Assembly: GCA_037447655.1 (NCBI GenBank)
Contig: JBBHKE010001422.1
Coordinates: 103,532-167,531 of the forward strand
Source: Zygnema cylindricum
Lineage: Eukaryota > Streptophyta > Zygnematophyceae > Zygnematales > Zygnemataceae
Length of the DNA stretch: 64,000 bases
Reading direction: 5' to 3'
Part shown: one piece after another, positions 22,192-34,439 of the stretch
How the letters are laid out: the number at the start of each line of letters is the position of its first letter
Numbering within the stretch: position 1 is the first letter of the stretch
Made by a program: the position numbers and the translations under genes
Notes under the pieces: model-generated
Seen by the model: only the letters and a program-made list of their open reading frames with translations
The model's database searches: none
What the model was told of the DNA's origin: nothing

Positions 22192-22988
22192 TGTTGTTTT
22201 GAAAAGTCAGTTTCGTGCGTAACTGCTAATTGGATTTAATATGGAGGTTTGAATAGATTCACGGATTGGGGGAGCGAACGGATTGATAATTAAAGTTACG
22301 TAAAAGACTCATTGAGTGGTGTGAACAAGCAATGACAAATGGACGGCGGATCGCGAAGCGATCCGATGTAAAATAAACGGAATGTTGAAATAGGCGCCGC
22401 CGGTACAGAGCAGCTGCGACCCAGTTAAGTCAACGCAGTTGCGGCTATTTTCATGATCCGTACGGAAAGCGCAGCCAGCGCAACTACGGATAATATGAAT
22501 AGGATAGATTTCAAGTAATGATGATTAAACGATAGTGGTAGCTTAGTGGTTGCTTAGTGGTAGCTTAGTTTTTAACATATGAAGAGTACGGTGTAAATAT
22601 TCTGTACAACAGAGGTTTGTCCTTTTGACTAGTTAGGTTATTAGAGTAGATACAGTACGGCTGATATGCCTCCGTACTCTGAGTATAACTTGCAGGACTT
22701 AGATTATTTTATGTATCGCAGTCAAGTTAATCAAAGCTATGGCAGACTGTTTTCTGCATCTTTGACCTGTTGGTGTGATCACTCTGAATTGTGCTTTCAT
22801 GTGAAACTTTGTGGATTTATTCTATAATATAGAATCTATATGTGTGTGAAGTTTCATTGTATTCCAGTATCTCAGTAAGATTCTGTGAACAGTCTAAGTG
22901 GTTAGTTTGTGAAGTTGTCAGCTGTTTTTGAGGTAGTCTGTGGGTGTTTCCGTGAGTAATCCATGGCTGAAATAAGCTATGGACAACA
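22192..22988 (+). repeat. 3' LTR of the gag-only element
   Basis: It matches 18601-19397 with scattered substitutions (for example ACAGAGC for ACGGAGC near 22406 and the cluster around 22785-22830). The hairpin is conserved at 22347-22365. Confidence 0.94.
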
Positions 22989-22993
22989 TAGTA
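22989..22993. repeat. Target-site duplication TAGTA, right
   Basis: Identical to 18596-18600 before the 5' LTR. Confidence 0.9.
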
Positions 22994-24696
22994 AACCTCA
23001 AAAAATCATCTGTAAACGTAACCATTTGTTTCATCCCCCCATATGTTTCATCCCCCCATATGTTTCATCCCTCCGGCAGATGGTACCTTTGCATGTCCAA
23101 AAACAACAGAATGAACTAATTGCAAAAGTTTAGTGGACTGATGTTTAAATACCTAAGGAAACGGTTATCTATGTATTTTCCCTAGTGCAAAGCCATCATA
23201 CATTTTAGCTGACTAATCTGAAAGAGTAACTCCTTTTATTTTACCAGCATGTACCATCTTTTTCAAACTGTCAAAGTTCACATGGCCTAATCTTTTATGA
23301 CACAGCTCATCGGAAGATAATGCACCGCAATAGAAAACAACATTTTCTTTATCATCAAGCATATCTAAACAATAAATTTTGCTTGAATCTCTAGTGCATG
23401 TGAATGCAATCTTTCCATTTCTGCTAACAACCTACAGACCATGTTTCAAATTGACCTCAAACCCTTTACTCTCTCCCAAAGAAGTTGAAAACATTTTTTT
23501 TTTAAATCCGAGACAAAGAGAACATTATGAAGAATTCTCTCGGCTGCCTTGCCCTCTATATCAACTAGCAAAGAGACATCGCCTACAGAACATGTTTGCA
23601 CACTCATACCACGACATAGTAGATATTCTTTTCAAGTGTAGATTTCATATTTTTGAAAATTGCCATGTTATAGCACATGTGTGCGGACGCTCCCGTGTCC
23701 ATTATCCATCCAGTGTCTTTTGCATCCTCCATTGCTGCCGCCATATCAAATAAATCTTCTACTTCCTCGTCAGCAAATGTCAAAGACTTTCCGCGAGATA
23801 TAGATCTTGTAAAACCTTGATTAAATTCGATTTGTTGCCATCTAGGAATGGATAAACCTGTTTCGTTAGCTCTTCTAAGCTTAGGATAGAACTTATACCC
23901 ATGACCTTTTTCATTCCAATAAAAAAAGCATTGAAAGACTGTCTATTCTCTCCCTGATTAAACTGATTAAACTGATTCTAGTTCTGGTTAAACCGATTTC
24001 TTTGTTGATTAAATTGATTTCTCTGCTGATTAAACTCAGCATTTTTGACAAAGTCTGTGTGAAAGGCCTCTACCTACTTTTCAGCATTGAGTACTTTAGA
24101 ATCAGCCTCCTCTAATATCAAATTAATAGATAACTGTAAAGTCGTGCTAGCTTTATCTTTCTGTTTCAACCTATTAGACGCTGCTTTCATAGTAGTATGA
24201 AGACCCCTTATTAGCAATGCAGCCTGCTAAAACCGAGGGAATAATCCACTAGCACACGCATGAGAGTCAATTAAAATTTGAAACTTGTTACCATATTTTG
24301 CCATTGTGTCGCCCGTGTATTTATAGTCTCAAATTTGTCGAGCCAAAAATAGTTATTGTTGGACATTAGCCTTTTCATAATCTTCTTTAAGAGACTTCCA
24401 TATATCGATCTTTTTTTTCATTTTTATCCGAGACATAGCCAATTCCTTTGAGATACAAAATTTTAGAATAGATCGAGCTTGTGAATTTTTCTTTGAGTAA
24501 GATGCATCTGTTTTCTCTAGGAACCATCCAAAATATCCAAAAGGTTAACATTTTCGAAGTGTATTTCCACCATATCGCCCCAATAAACATACATTTCCAT
24601 CGAGAAGATAGGAATTCTTGATGAAAAGCACATAACTTGTTGTTCTACAACCATTGGGGAAGGTGAAGCAGCAGGAGTAGAAGTAGAAATAGACAT
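22994..24696 (-). pseudogene. Element C1, 5' half: gag, protease, start of integrase (minus strand)
   Basis: On the minus strand gag starts with ATG at 24696 (MSISTSTPAA), inside the LTR, and decays with stops. The zinc knuckle near 23950-23890 has lost all three cysteines (FFYWNEKGHGYKFY). The protease motif MDTGASAHMC survives near 23700. The pre-integrase zinc region lies near 23300, and integrase starts near 23080 up to the insertion of the gag-only element. Confidence 0.87.
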
Positions 24697-25574
24697 AATT
24701 CACTCACAGAAGCTTACCAAGAATCCAACCAAACAGTTGTTTTCTACAGCTCACCAAACCTGACACAATGATCCAAAATGCTTCAAACCATACGAGAGTA
24801 TAGAATAATAAAAAGAAAGACAACTCCTAAAGTTTGAACCCAATTGATTCATCATACTCCAAGATATGTGACTCAAAAGTTTCCGAAAAACATTTTGCAG
24901 ATTACACTGTGTGGAAGTATGGATACATAAAATATTTTAAGTCCTAAGTCTTATACTCGCAGTGAGTATTTACTCTTATTAGTCCTATTACATAGTGTTG
25001 TATCTGCGATACAAGTGTAATTGAGAGGTACGCCTACAAACCAAAATGCCACTAAGATCTAAGTACTCCTAATCACGGTAAAACTAATCGACCACCGTAC
25101 AATCATCATTACGTAGAAATCAATACTAAGTGATTATAAAAATACTCGCCGCTGGTCTAGTTACTACTGTCCGGATTCTTCCAACCGGTTGTTGCGAAAA
25201 CACCTGCCAGCTAAGTTAATTGTGATTATCTTATGAATCTCGTCCGTCGACTTGATTCATATCAACCACGATTGCATAGTCCGATACTGGATCATTTCCA
25301 AGATAACCGCTATGTTCTTCTTTCGTCCGATTCTAAGACTCCACCCGTTCAATGTGTGACATGCGTATGTGGGCGTCGATGCCATTCCAAAATACCTACA
25401 CTGTCCTCAAGTGAGGACGCGTGTCCTTGTGGAATTACGCTACACTTTAGTGTTTTTTTGTTGTCACACTATTTAAGGTAAGTTTTACAGGTCTTTGAAC
25501 ATAATAGATTCTAAGTCCTAAAACCTCCCCTCAAACATCTATTTACTGAGAATTAAAGATTTCCAAAATCAACA
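24638..25574 (-). repeat. 5' LTR of element C1 (family C, 937 bp), minus strand
   Basis: On the minus strand it runs TGTTGATTTTGGAAATC... to ...GAACAACA, then a decayed primer-binding site (AGTTATGTGC). Its right end abuts satellite DNA directly, so C1 inserted into the satellite. Confidence 0.88.
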
Positions 25575-26271
25575 GTAACACAACTTTGTGTTTGCGATAA
25601 CAACAATATTGGCAACAAACAATTTATATTGTTAACGCTCACAAATATAGTTCTAATAAACTCTTAACCATGTTTATAACTCAAATGTGTGTTTGCGCTA
25701 ACAATATTTTTTTGTAGAAAATATTTTTTAATTAGTATGCTCACAAAAACAGTGATCAAAACTACCTCAACTACATCTCTACACAAATTTGTGATTGCGT
25801 TAACAACATTAATATTAATGAACAAAGTTTATTGTTAACGCACACAAAAAGAGCTAAATAAACCCTAAACCATGTTTCTATCACAAATTTGAGTTTATGG
25901 TAACAAAGATATTTGAACCATCAAAGATTATTGTTTGCGCTCACAGAAAGAGGTGAAATAAAGCTTTAACCATGTTTAAAACACAGCTTTGTGTTTGCGC
26001 TTACAACAATATTGGCAACAAACACGTTGTATTGTTAGCGCTAACAAAAAATGTTCAAGTAAACTTTGAACAAGGTAATATTTTGTATTTGTGTTTGCGT
26101 TAAGAATAAATTCTTGTAACGAAAACGTTTATTATTACACTGAGAAAAACACTAAATAAAAACTATATTTGCAATAAAAATTTGTGTTTGCCTTTACAAT
26201 AAAAATATTTATGAACAAATTTTATTGTTAACGTACACAAAGAGTGTTAAAAAAATCCCTAAAACATGTTT
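25575..26271. repeat. Satellite block 1 (about 7 monomers of about 101 bp)
   Basis: Monomers share CACAA(A/C)TTTGTGTTTGCG(C/T)TAACAA and CCATGTTT. Four types recur in the order alpha-beta-gamma-delta-alpha-beta-gamma, recognisable by CAACAATATTGG (alpha), AATAAATTCTTG (beta), ACGCACACAAA with AAACCC (gamma) and AAAGATATTTG with AGAGGTAAAATAAA (delta). The block ends in a gamma monomer at the D1 insertion and resumes with delta at 30869. Confidence 0.92.
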
Positions 26272-27132
26272 TGTTGGTTTGAAAGCTTTATTCCTCTCTA
26301 TATTCATTGAGGGGAAAACTACAAGACTTAGAAACAATTCAGACATGTATCAGAATTAGTGTATTTTGACAATATGGACTTTACGAAGTTAAAGAGATCT
26401 CATCGGACGACTCCTAAGTAAAAGGAAGATTATGAAATGGCGTGCACGACCTAAATATGACATACCATCCGATACCGTCCGATACCGTCCAATATACAAG
26501 ATCGGACCGACAAAGATTCATTAGAATTTCAATTTGGACCACTATGACGTGGCCGATCTCGTCACCTATAAAGTTTTAATGTCGGTGATAGCTTTGTGGA
26601 AACGAAAGTTTTTCTTCACGTGTAATTGTTTATTAGTATGTATAGTTAGTGAAATTTGTTCGTAGACAATTAGGGTTTATCCTTTTGTACGGAACAGTAG
26701 ACGCACCGCTGACTAATTTAACCTACATCAAGTACCCAGTTTAAATAACTTATGTAGGGTTAGAAAATAGCGTAACATTCTTTACAATGTTGTGATTAAC
26801 TATAGAGAGAGAAGTATAATTCATCAGTATAAATTTTAGGACTTAGTGTTTTTATGTATTCTTTGTACAAAGTTTCAAATGGCACCTTAATGCATTTTAA
26901 AGGATATTCTCTTGGCTATATCTCTTGTTTTAATCAAGCGTTTTGCGTAAAACTATGTGAGTTGACAACACACGCGTTAAACTATACTCAAGTGCAGTTT
27001 GGGGCTATTTGGCCATATTGACTGCTCTATGCAGTGCATCAAAGTCGGTAACTTGAATGCTTCCTCTTTTGGTCCTGTGATGGCTTTTGATTAAGAGGGA
27101 GTTAGTGCTGCTCTAGATGTTACAGCCCAACA
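26272..27132 (+). repeat. 5' LTR of D1
   Basis: It starts TGTTGGTTTGAAAGC and ends GCCCAACA. A decayed primer-binding site CATTACGGGCCC follows at 27133-27144. Confidence 0.88.
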
Positions 27133-27144
27133 CATTACGGGCCC
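27133..27144 (+). promoter_or_regulatory. Decayed primer-binding site of D1
   Basis: CATTACGGGCCC keeps TTA and GGGCCC of the initiator tRNA-Met anticodon-arm match seen in A1. Confidence 0.6.
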
Positions 27145-28960
27145 TCCATTAAGGTTACCTATTCTCAACGGCACGGAATATATCTATTGGGCAAATATGG
27201 TGGAGTTATATTTTAGCCTTCTGGATGTCTTGGATAGACCTTTGGTGGAATCAAATGCAGGATGGAAGATGAAAAATTTGCAGTGTCTCCACATCATCAA
27301 TTTACGTATGTCAAAAGAGCTTGGAATGGCGCATATTTAAATTAAAAAGGCTTTGGAAATTTGGAATCCATTAAAAGACATACACAACAAGACTAATGTT
27401 CAACACCAAATGATCACTACCGAGTATAAGTACTCTGGTGGTACTATGTCAAAATACTGTTATGGTTTGAGAAAGTTACTTGTAGAAAATGCTTGTTCAG
27501 GTGGCACTTTTCCTAATGACCAACAACTTTTCCTAATGACCAACAAGCACCGTTTTTGATGAGAGGGCTTCTTAGTGAATATAAAGGAGCCTTTGACAAT
27601 TTGAAAAAATCACCGCAGGCCGAGTGGAATCTAGCGATAGCAACTCAGTATATTTTATATAAAGAGCCTAGTCAAGAAGCTTTTAAAGGTAGTAAACAAT
27701 CAAAAACTTTTGATACAAAAAGCGTTTCAAAAGAAAAATTTTGCAACAGTCAGATTCAATTTTCTCAAAGACTTGATATATGTTATTATTGTAATGAAAA
27801 ACGACATGGCTATAGAAGTTGTCCAAAATATGAAATGACTACTAAAACTGGAACCTTTCGTCCAAGTTAGTATATACGAAAATCAAAGTTTCGCCGACCT
27901 ACAAAAACTTTTGTCTTCTCCTAAAAATTGATGATAAATGAAGAACAAGTGAATTTTTTGGAAACAAACGAAAATTCACAAGTTTTTCGGAATGAAAGAA
28001 AATTCACTTATTGCACTTACTAACACAACTACAAGCGAAAGAGATTTTGGGTGGAAAATAGATAGGAAAAAGGAAGGTGTAATAGAACGCGTAGAATTTA
28101 CCAAAAAGAAAGGAACATTATGCAATGGATATGCTCTCGAAAGGATACATATAAATCATTTTTTTTGTGAGAGCATCCATAAAACACAAAAAATGTTAGT
28201 ACTAGTTCAATTGGATGTATAGAGGAGATTGGCTAAGATCACATCTAGAGGAGAAATGAGGTACATGGTGACATTCAAAAATGACTACTCAAGCTACACG
28301 AAAATCTAATTCATGGAGGCGAAAATTGAAGTGTTTTCCCACATCAAAGAATTCAAAACCAGGAGGGAGGAAATTCACAAACTTCCAATACAAACTTTGA
28401 GATTGGACAACAAAAAAGAATATCTATCACGAGATTTTATCACTTAACTGAAAAAAAAGGAATATCCCATAAAAATTTAGAGAAAAATGACGGAGCAAAG
28501 AAAGTAAACAAAACATTAATTGAAATCGCCACATCAATGCTAGTAGACAAAAATGTAGATATGAAATTTTGGGCTGAGGCCTTAAACTGTGCCACATATA
28601 TCAAAAATAGAATAGAGTCTGGATTAATCAAAGGAAAATCTCCTCGTGAGATATAAACTAGGGAAAAACCAATTGTCACACATCTTAGAGTATTTGGTAG
28701 TAAGGTTCTTATTCAGATAGTACTATAACTAGGAGGAAAATGGAGGTGAAATGTAAACCTGCACTCCTAGTTGGTTGCAATGACAGTCCAAGTTGGTTAC
28801 AATGATTTGTCAGAAAAATATAGAGTATATGTACCTGAAAAGAATAGGATAGTAATAACAAGAAATATCATAATCAAAGATGAGGAGCTGACATTTCTGA
28901 GTCAGTTGAGAAAAAGGCAAAAAAAGTTCCTGAATATGTCATTTTTAAACCTTTAATAGA
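27145..28960 (+). pseudogene. D1 gag and integrase remnants
   Basis: Gag starts near RLPILNGTEYIYWANMVELY at 27155, with a stop at about 27340. A 20-bp duplication (CTTTTCCTAATGACCAACAA) near 27507-27546 shifts the frame. The zinc knuckle is CYYCNEKRHGYRSC near 27780. The protease is lost or unreadable. Integrase parts run 28250-28960 (FWAEALNCATYIKNR near 28570). No catalytic integrase set is intact. Confidence 0.83.
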
Positions 28961-29124
28961 CAAGGTTGAATAGTTACAAGAACTCAATAAGGTGTTGAAC
29001 ACAAGTAACGACGTGCATGTCTTGTTGTTATGTCATTTTTAGACCTTTAATAGACAAGGTTGAATAGTTACAAGAACTCAATAAGGTGTTGAACACATGT
29101 AACGACGTGCATGTCTTGTCGTTG
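28935..29124. repeat. 95-bp tandem duplication in D1
   Basis: Two copies starting ATGTCATTTTTA(A/G)ACC at 28935 and 29030, nearly identical. It copies the integrase-linker junction. Confidence 0.85.
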
Positions 29125-29360
29125 AGCTAGAGACGAGATGATCTCGTTGCTAAATCATCAATGACGAGCGTCGGAGGAAAAACAAGAAGTAGCGACGAGA
29201 CAACTTCATCGCTGAAACCAGGGACAAAATGATGTCGTCGCTAACATTTTGAAAACGTCCACATGAGGGTGTACCACAAATGACGAAGATTATGTCATGT
29301 CGTTGGATAAGCAACGAGACCCTCTCGTCACTAAACTACAAATTTTAAGCACTGATGGAC
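29075..29360 (+). repeat. CGTCGCTA/GACGA-rich segment of family D
   Basis: Multiple interspersed CGTCGCTAA-, CGACGAGA- and TCGTTG-like motifs sit between integrase and the RT linker. D2 has a homologous segment (34440-34680, sharing GAGCTAGAGACGAGA), so it is an ancestral part of family D. Similar motifs occur at 59000-59215. Confidence 0.65.
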
Positions 29361-29399
29361 CGTCGCTTCTGTAAAAACCAGCACCTAACAATCGAACCA

Positions 29400-30014
29400 A
29401 ACCTTCGCCTCCAACCTCAAAATTTCCAGAGGGGGGATCAAGAATTAACTAGAGGAATGCCATGAGAAACGGCTATGCAATATTTGATAATGAAAGGGGG
29501 CCTCTTACCCTTCAAGAGGAAATTTTAGAACCGGATAAAAAACATATCGTGGCGGCAACAAATGATACGGCGACACCTATATTGGATGGCCAAACTTGTG
29601 AAATTATAGAACTTTCACCGGATCGAAAAGTTATTGAAAAAAGCCAACCGATTATAGACATGTCCCTTGAAGGAGTCACGAAAATTAAGGACAATTTTAA
29701 AGAACAAGTTAAAAACACAAAATTTAACGGAGACTAAGAATATCATTAGAATACAAGTGTTAGGGGAGTCAAAGTTTAAGGGAAGGATTTGCTAAAGACA
29801 CAATTTTTGGAATCTTATTCATAATATGAATAACATAAGGCATTTTATTACAATATCCATAAGAGGTTTGAGCATGAGTTTACAAAAACGGGAGAACACA
29901 GACTAGAAATTGGCGGTGAAAATCTTAAGGTATTTAGGTGGTTCTAGCCTGGTTACAATTTTTGCAGGGATACTTATGGGTTAAGTGGCTAAAATAGTTT
30001 AAAGATTTGGGGAG
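29400..30014 (+). pseudogene. D1 RT-linker remnant and 3' untranslated end
   Basis: An open stretch at 29462-29737 (91 aa) resembles the segment just before RT in other elements (LTLQEEILEPDKKH, then ELSPDRKVIE). It then runs into unrelated or deleted sequence instead of RT. The purine tract TTTGGGGAG precedes the 3' LTR at 30015. Confidence 0.65.
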
Positions 30015-30868
30015 TTATGGTTTTAAAAGCTTTAGTCCTCTCTATATTCTGTGAGGGGAAAACTACAAGACTTAGAAACAATTCAGACATGTATCAGAAT
30101 TAGTGTAACTTGACAATATGGACTGTAAAAAATTAATGAGATCACATCGGAAGACTACTAAGTAAAAGAAATATTACGAAATGGCGCACACGACCTACAT
30201 ATGAACTACCGTCCAATATTTTCCGATAGATAGGTTGGTACCGACAAAGATTCACCTGAATCTGAATGTGGACCACTATGACCCGGCAGATCTCGTCACG
30301 TATAAAGTTTCAATGACGGTGATAGATTTGTGGAATCGGAAGTTTGTTTTCACGTGTAATTGTTTATTAGTATGTACAATTGGTAAAATTTGTTCATAGA
30401 CAATTAGGGTTTGTCCTTTTGTACGGAACAGTAGACGCACCATTGACTAATTTAACGTACATCAAGTACCTAGTTCAAATTACTTTAGAGTACGGTTAAA
30501 AAGTACCGTAACATTCTTTAGAGTGTTGTGACTGGCTAGATAGAGAGCAATAGAATTTATTAGTATACATTCTAAGACTTAGTGTTTTTATGTATTCTTT
30601 GTACAGGGTTTCAAAAGGTACGTTCGTGCATTTTAAGGAATATTTTTTAGGCTATATCTCTTGATTTAATAAGGCGTTTTTTTTGAAACTTTGTGCGTTG
30701 TCAACACTTAGGATAAACCGTACCAAAGTGTAGTTTGGGGCCATTTGGACATATTAACTGCTTTATGCAGTGGGTCAAAGTCATTATCTTGAGTGCTTCC
30801 TCTTTTGGTTTTGTGATGGCTTGTGATTTAGCGTGAGTTAGTGCTGCTCTAGATGTCACAAAACAACA
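30015..30868 (+). repeat. 3' LTR of D1
   Basis: Homologous to 26272-27132 with many substitutions (start mutated to TTATGG). It ends AAACAACA followed by TSD TGTTT. Confidence 0.88.
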
Positions 30869-31440
30869 TGTTTCTATCGCAAATTTGAATTTTTGTTAAC
30901 AAAGATATTTGTAACAAACAACGTTTATTGTTCACGCTCACTAAAATAGGTAAAATAAACTCCTAACCATGTTTGGAAGACAAATTGGTGTTTGCGCTAA
31001 CATCAATATTGGTAACAAACACTTTATATTGTTAACTTCAACAAAAATTGTTCAAATAAACTCTCAACCATGTTTATAACTAAAATTTGTGTTTGCTAAC
31101 AATAAATTCTTGTAAAGAACATCGTTGATTATTACGCTCACAGAAAACTGTAAACAGAAACCCTAAACTATATTTGCAACACAAAATTGTGTTCTCATTA
31201 ACAACAAAGATATTAACGAGCAAATTTTATTGTTAACAAACAAAAAGAGAGTTAGCAAATTCCATAAAACATGTTTCTATCATATCTTTTATTTTGCGAC
31301 AACAAAGATATTGGTAACAAACAACGTTTATTGTTCACGCTCACAAAAAAAAGTAAAATAAACTACGAACCATGTTTCTAACAAATATATGTGTTTTCGC
31401 TAATAACAATATTGGTAACAAATATTTTTCTATGTTAACC
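30869..31440. repeat. Satellite block 2 (about 5.7 monomers)
   Basis: Monomer order delta-alpha-beta-gamma-delta-alpha, continuing exactly from the gamma that ends block 1. It stops within an alpha monomer at GTTAAC, where the D2 LTR begins. Confidence 0.9.
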
Positions 31441-32282
31441 GGTGCAGCACAAGCTGTTGCTGAAGTAGTGGCCATCATAAAAACCAAAGACAGGAAACAC
31501 TTAAGATACCGACTTTGACCTATTGCGTAAATCAATCAATGTCGCCAAATATCCCCAAACTATAGAAGTGTATAATTTATCGCATTTGCTAAAAACTCAC
31601 AAAGTTTAAAGAAAAACGCGTTATTAACCCAAGAGATATAGCCTAGAGAATGTCATTTAAAATGCATATAAGTGCTCATTTAAACCTCATAAAAGGAATA
31701 CATGAAAGTCACTAAGTCCTAAAATTTATACAAATAAATTCTACAATTGCCTAACAAGCTAATCACAGTGCTATAAAAATTATTACAGTACTCTTTAAAC
31801 GTACTCTAATGTAATCTAATTAGATACGCGATGTATGTTAAATTTCTCAACAGTAAGTCTACTGTTTCATACAAGCAAACAAACCCTAATTTTCTATATA
31901 CGTCTTTTACTAACTTTACACACTAATAAAAAAATACATATGAAGACAAACTCTTGTTTCCACAAAGCTATCAACGCCATTGAAACCTTATACGTGACGA
32001 GACCCGCCGCGTCACAGTGGTCCACTTTCAGATTATAATAAGTTTTTGTCGGTCCGATCCTGTCTATTGGACGGTATATCATAATTAAATAGTGCACATA
32101 TATTCCTAATTTTTATTTTACTTAGGAACCGTCGGATGTGATCTCTTTAGTTTTGCACAGTTCAGATTGTCAAATTACACTAATTTTGATACAGAGTTTG
32201 AAACAACTTTGAAAATGTTTTTAAGTCCTAGAGTTTTCCTTTCACAGAATATAAAGAGGACTAAAGATTTTATAAAACAACA
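31441..32282 (-). repeat. 3' LTR of element D2 (family D), minus strand, 3' end missing
   Basis: On the minus strand it starts TGTTGTTTTATAAAATC at 32282, preceded by the tract CTTTAGGGGAG. It ends within the gag leader (ATG near 31474, MATTSATA), so about 30 bp of the LTR end are deleted at the satellite junction. Confidence 0.82.
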
Positions 32283-33249
32283 CTCCCCTAAAGATTTAGA
32301 CTATCTTAACCACGTAAGCCACAAGCATCTCTACAAAATTGTAACTTAGGAGCAAGTAAGGCCTTTGTCAACATGTGAGCCACCATTTCTTCATCCGGTA
32401 AATAACAAAGTTTCACAAATCTAGAAAAGACTTTCTCACAAAAAAAATGAATTTTGGTATTCATATGCTTGCTCTTAAAGTGATGTGCACGATTAGATGC
32501 AATAGCAATGGCAGCTTGATTGTCACACCACAAGGTTTGCACACCAATTTGTATAAATCCAAGCTCTTGATGTAGAGATTTCCCATAGCAATTCTTTGAT
32601 TGCTGAGCATGCAGCCATGTATTGAGCCTCCATTCTTGATTGGGCAGTGATTTTTTGAAGCTTGATGCTCTAGCAGCAAGTTACATTTCCTACTTGCAAA
32701 ACATATCTCGTTGTCGATCGTCTGTTTGGTATCTCAATATAGCTGGCATCATTCCATGTTTGCATTTTTACTTCATCTCCACCAAAAGTTAGCTTGAACT
32801 CTTGAGTTCCTGCCAAGTATATTGGGACTTGATTTGCTACCTCCCAATTTGATTTTATTTGATTCTGAAGACTCCTACTCAAAGCCCTTAATGCTGGCGC
32901 AATGTCCGGACGTGTGCAATTCATAAATTAGATTAAACTCCCAACAATCTATTGATAAGGAATATTTTCCATAAATTATGACTCCCGTAACTCTATACTG
33001 TCTCCCACAATTATTCGTGAGTCTAATTTTGGTCTTTATAATATTTGTCTGAATTCCATAGGAGTGGCAACTCCTTTTACATCATTTTTGTCAAATTTTT
33101 CCAACACATTCCATGTAGCCTCCTTTTCTGTAAGGCTTATTATTCTCTTACTCCTATCTCTCTCTACTTATTTAGCAAAAATATACTTTGCCTCTCTTAA
33201 ATCTTTCATTTCAAACCTATATTTTAAGGTTGTTTTAATTTTGTTAACT

Positions 33250-33870
33250 CCCTCAATTATTTTTGAAATAATCAACAAGTCATCAACATATGCAACAAGA
33301 ATTTTTTTCCATCCTCTCCTTCCATAACATAAACTGAGTGATCAGAGCTAATCCTAGTATAACCGAGACTAATGAAATACTCATCTAATTTTAGATTTCA
33401 TTGTCTCGGGGCTTGCTTGAGCCCATAGAGTGATTTGAATAGTTTGCACACTAGATTTTCCTTCTCTTCTCTTGGTATGTATATATTACTTCCTCTACTT
33501 CCCAATGTAAGAAGGCAGTCTTAACATCCATTTGATGTAATTCCATACTTTCTATGACTACTGCGGTTTTTGAAATAATCAACAAGTCATCAACATATGC
33601 AACAAGAAATTTTTTCCATCCTCTCCTTCGATAACATAAACTGAGTGATCAAAGCTAATCCTAGTATAACCGAGACTAATAAAATACTCATCTAATTTTA
33701 GATTTCATTGTCTTGGGGCCTGCTTAAGCCCATAGAGTGATTTCAATAGTTTGCACACTAGATTTTCCTTCTCTTCTCTTGGTACATATATATTACTTCC
33801 TCTACTTCCCAGTGTAAGAAGGCAGTCTTAACATCCATTTGATGTATTTCCATACTTTCTATGGCTACTT
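33250..33870. repeat. Tandem duplication of about 305-320 bp within the D2 RT region
   Basis: Two copies begin TTTTTGAAATAATCAACAAG near 33255 and 33570. Each covers the YxDD region through the RT segment ending CATTTGATGTA. Similarity is high, so the duplication is recent relative to the element's decay. Confidence 0.85.
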
Positions 33871-34005
33871 GGGTTAAAAAAATGCGGACATCCATTTGAT
33901 GTATTTCCATGTTTTCTATGGCTGCTAGGGTTAACAAAATGCAGACATCTATTTGATGTATTTCTATGTTTCTAATACTGCTATGGTTAACAGAATGCGT
34001 AAAGT
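33833..34005. repeat. 57-bp tandem repeat, three copies
   Basis: GATGTATTTC(C/T)AT recurs at 33841, 33898 and 33955. It is part of RT and directly follows the larger duplication. Confidence 0.85.
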
Positions 34006-34439
34006 TCGATATCCGACAACTGGTGAAAATGTTTCTTTATAGTCAATTCCTTCTTTTTAATTATAAGCCTTTGCTACTAGCCTAGCTTTGTATCTTTTAA
34101 TAGTATTATCTGGATTATGTTCTATTTTAAAAGGCGAGCTACTCCTAATTGCTTTACAATCCGGAGGAAGTTCTAAAAGTTACCACGTTTGAGCCTCCAT
34201 AATTGATTTCATTTCGTGATTTACCGCTACTATCTAATGTTTTTTTTCAGGTGCGATAAACACTTACTAAATGGTAAAAGGATTTGCTAAATTTGTTGAG
34301 AAAACATAATGGTTTGCACTTGCATTTTGTCGAGTGTTTGTCCTTCTTTCCTCGGAAATTTTGAGGTTGAAATTGATGGAACCCTTGCACTAACCCGTTT
34401 TTGTGTGAGTGCTTGTCCATTTTTGATTGGATTTGATAA

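Larger units (their letters stand above)
18601..22988 (+). mobile_element. Complete non-autonomous LTR retrotransposon coding only for Gag (TR-GAG type)
   Basis: Two 797-bp LTRs (TG...CA) are bounded by TSD TAGTA at 18596-18600 and 22989-22993. A primer-binding site follows at 19398 and a purine-rich tract ends at 22191. The interior holds one Gag ORF (19372-21120) and about 1.07 kb of repeat-rich noncoding DNA. There is no protease, integrase, RT or RNase H. It interrupts the integrase of C1, and removing it with one TSD rejoins that gene. The LTRs differ at roughly 2% of sites by eye, so it is older than A1. TR-GAG elements are known in plants and depend on enzymes made by autonomous relatives. 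Confidence 0.93.
26272..30868 (+). mobile_element. Family D copia element D1, complete ends but internally deleted
   Basis: TSD TGTTT (26267-26271 and 30869-30873) bounds a 4597-bp element with LTRs of 861 and 854 bp. The interior keeps decayed gag, pre-integrase/integrase parts and a linker. RT and RNase H are gone, so it could only move with helper enzymes. The insertion lies inside a satellite array without breaking its monomer phase. Divergence between the LTRs and many stops indicate an old copy. Confidence 0.92.
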
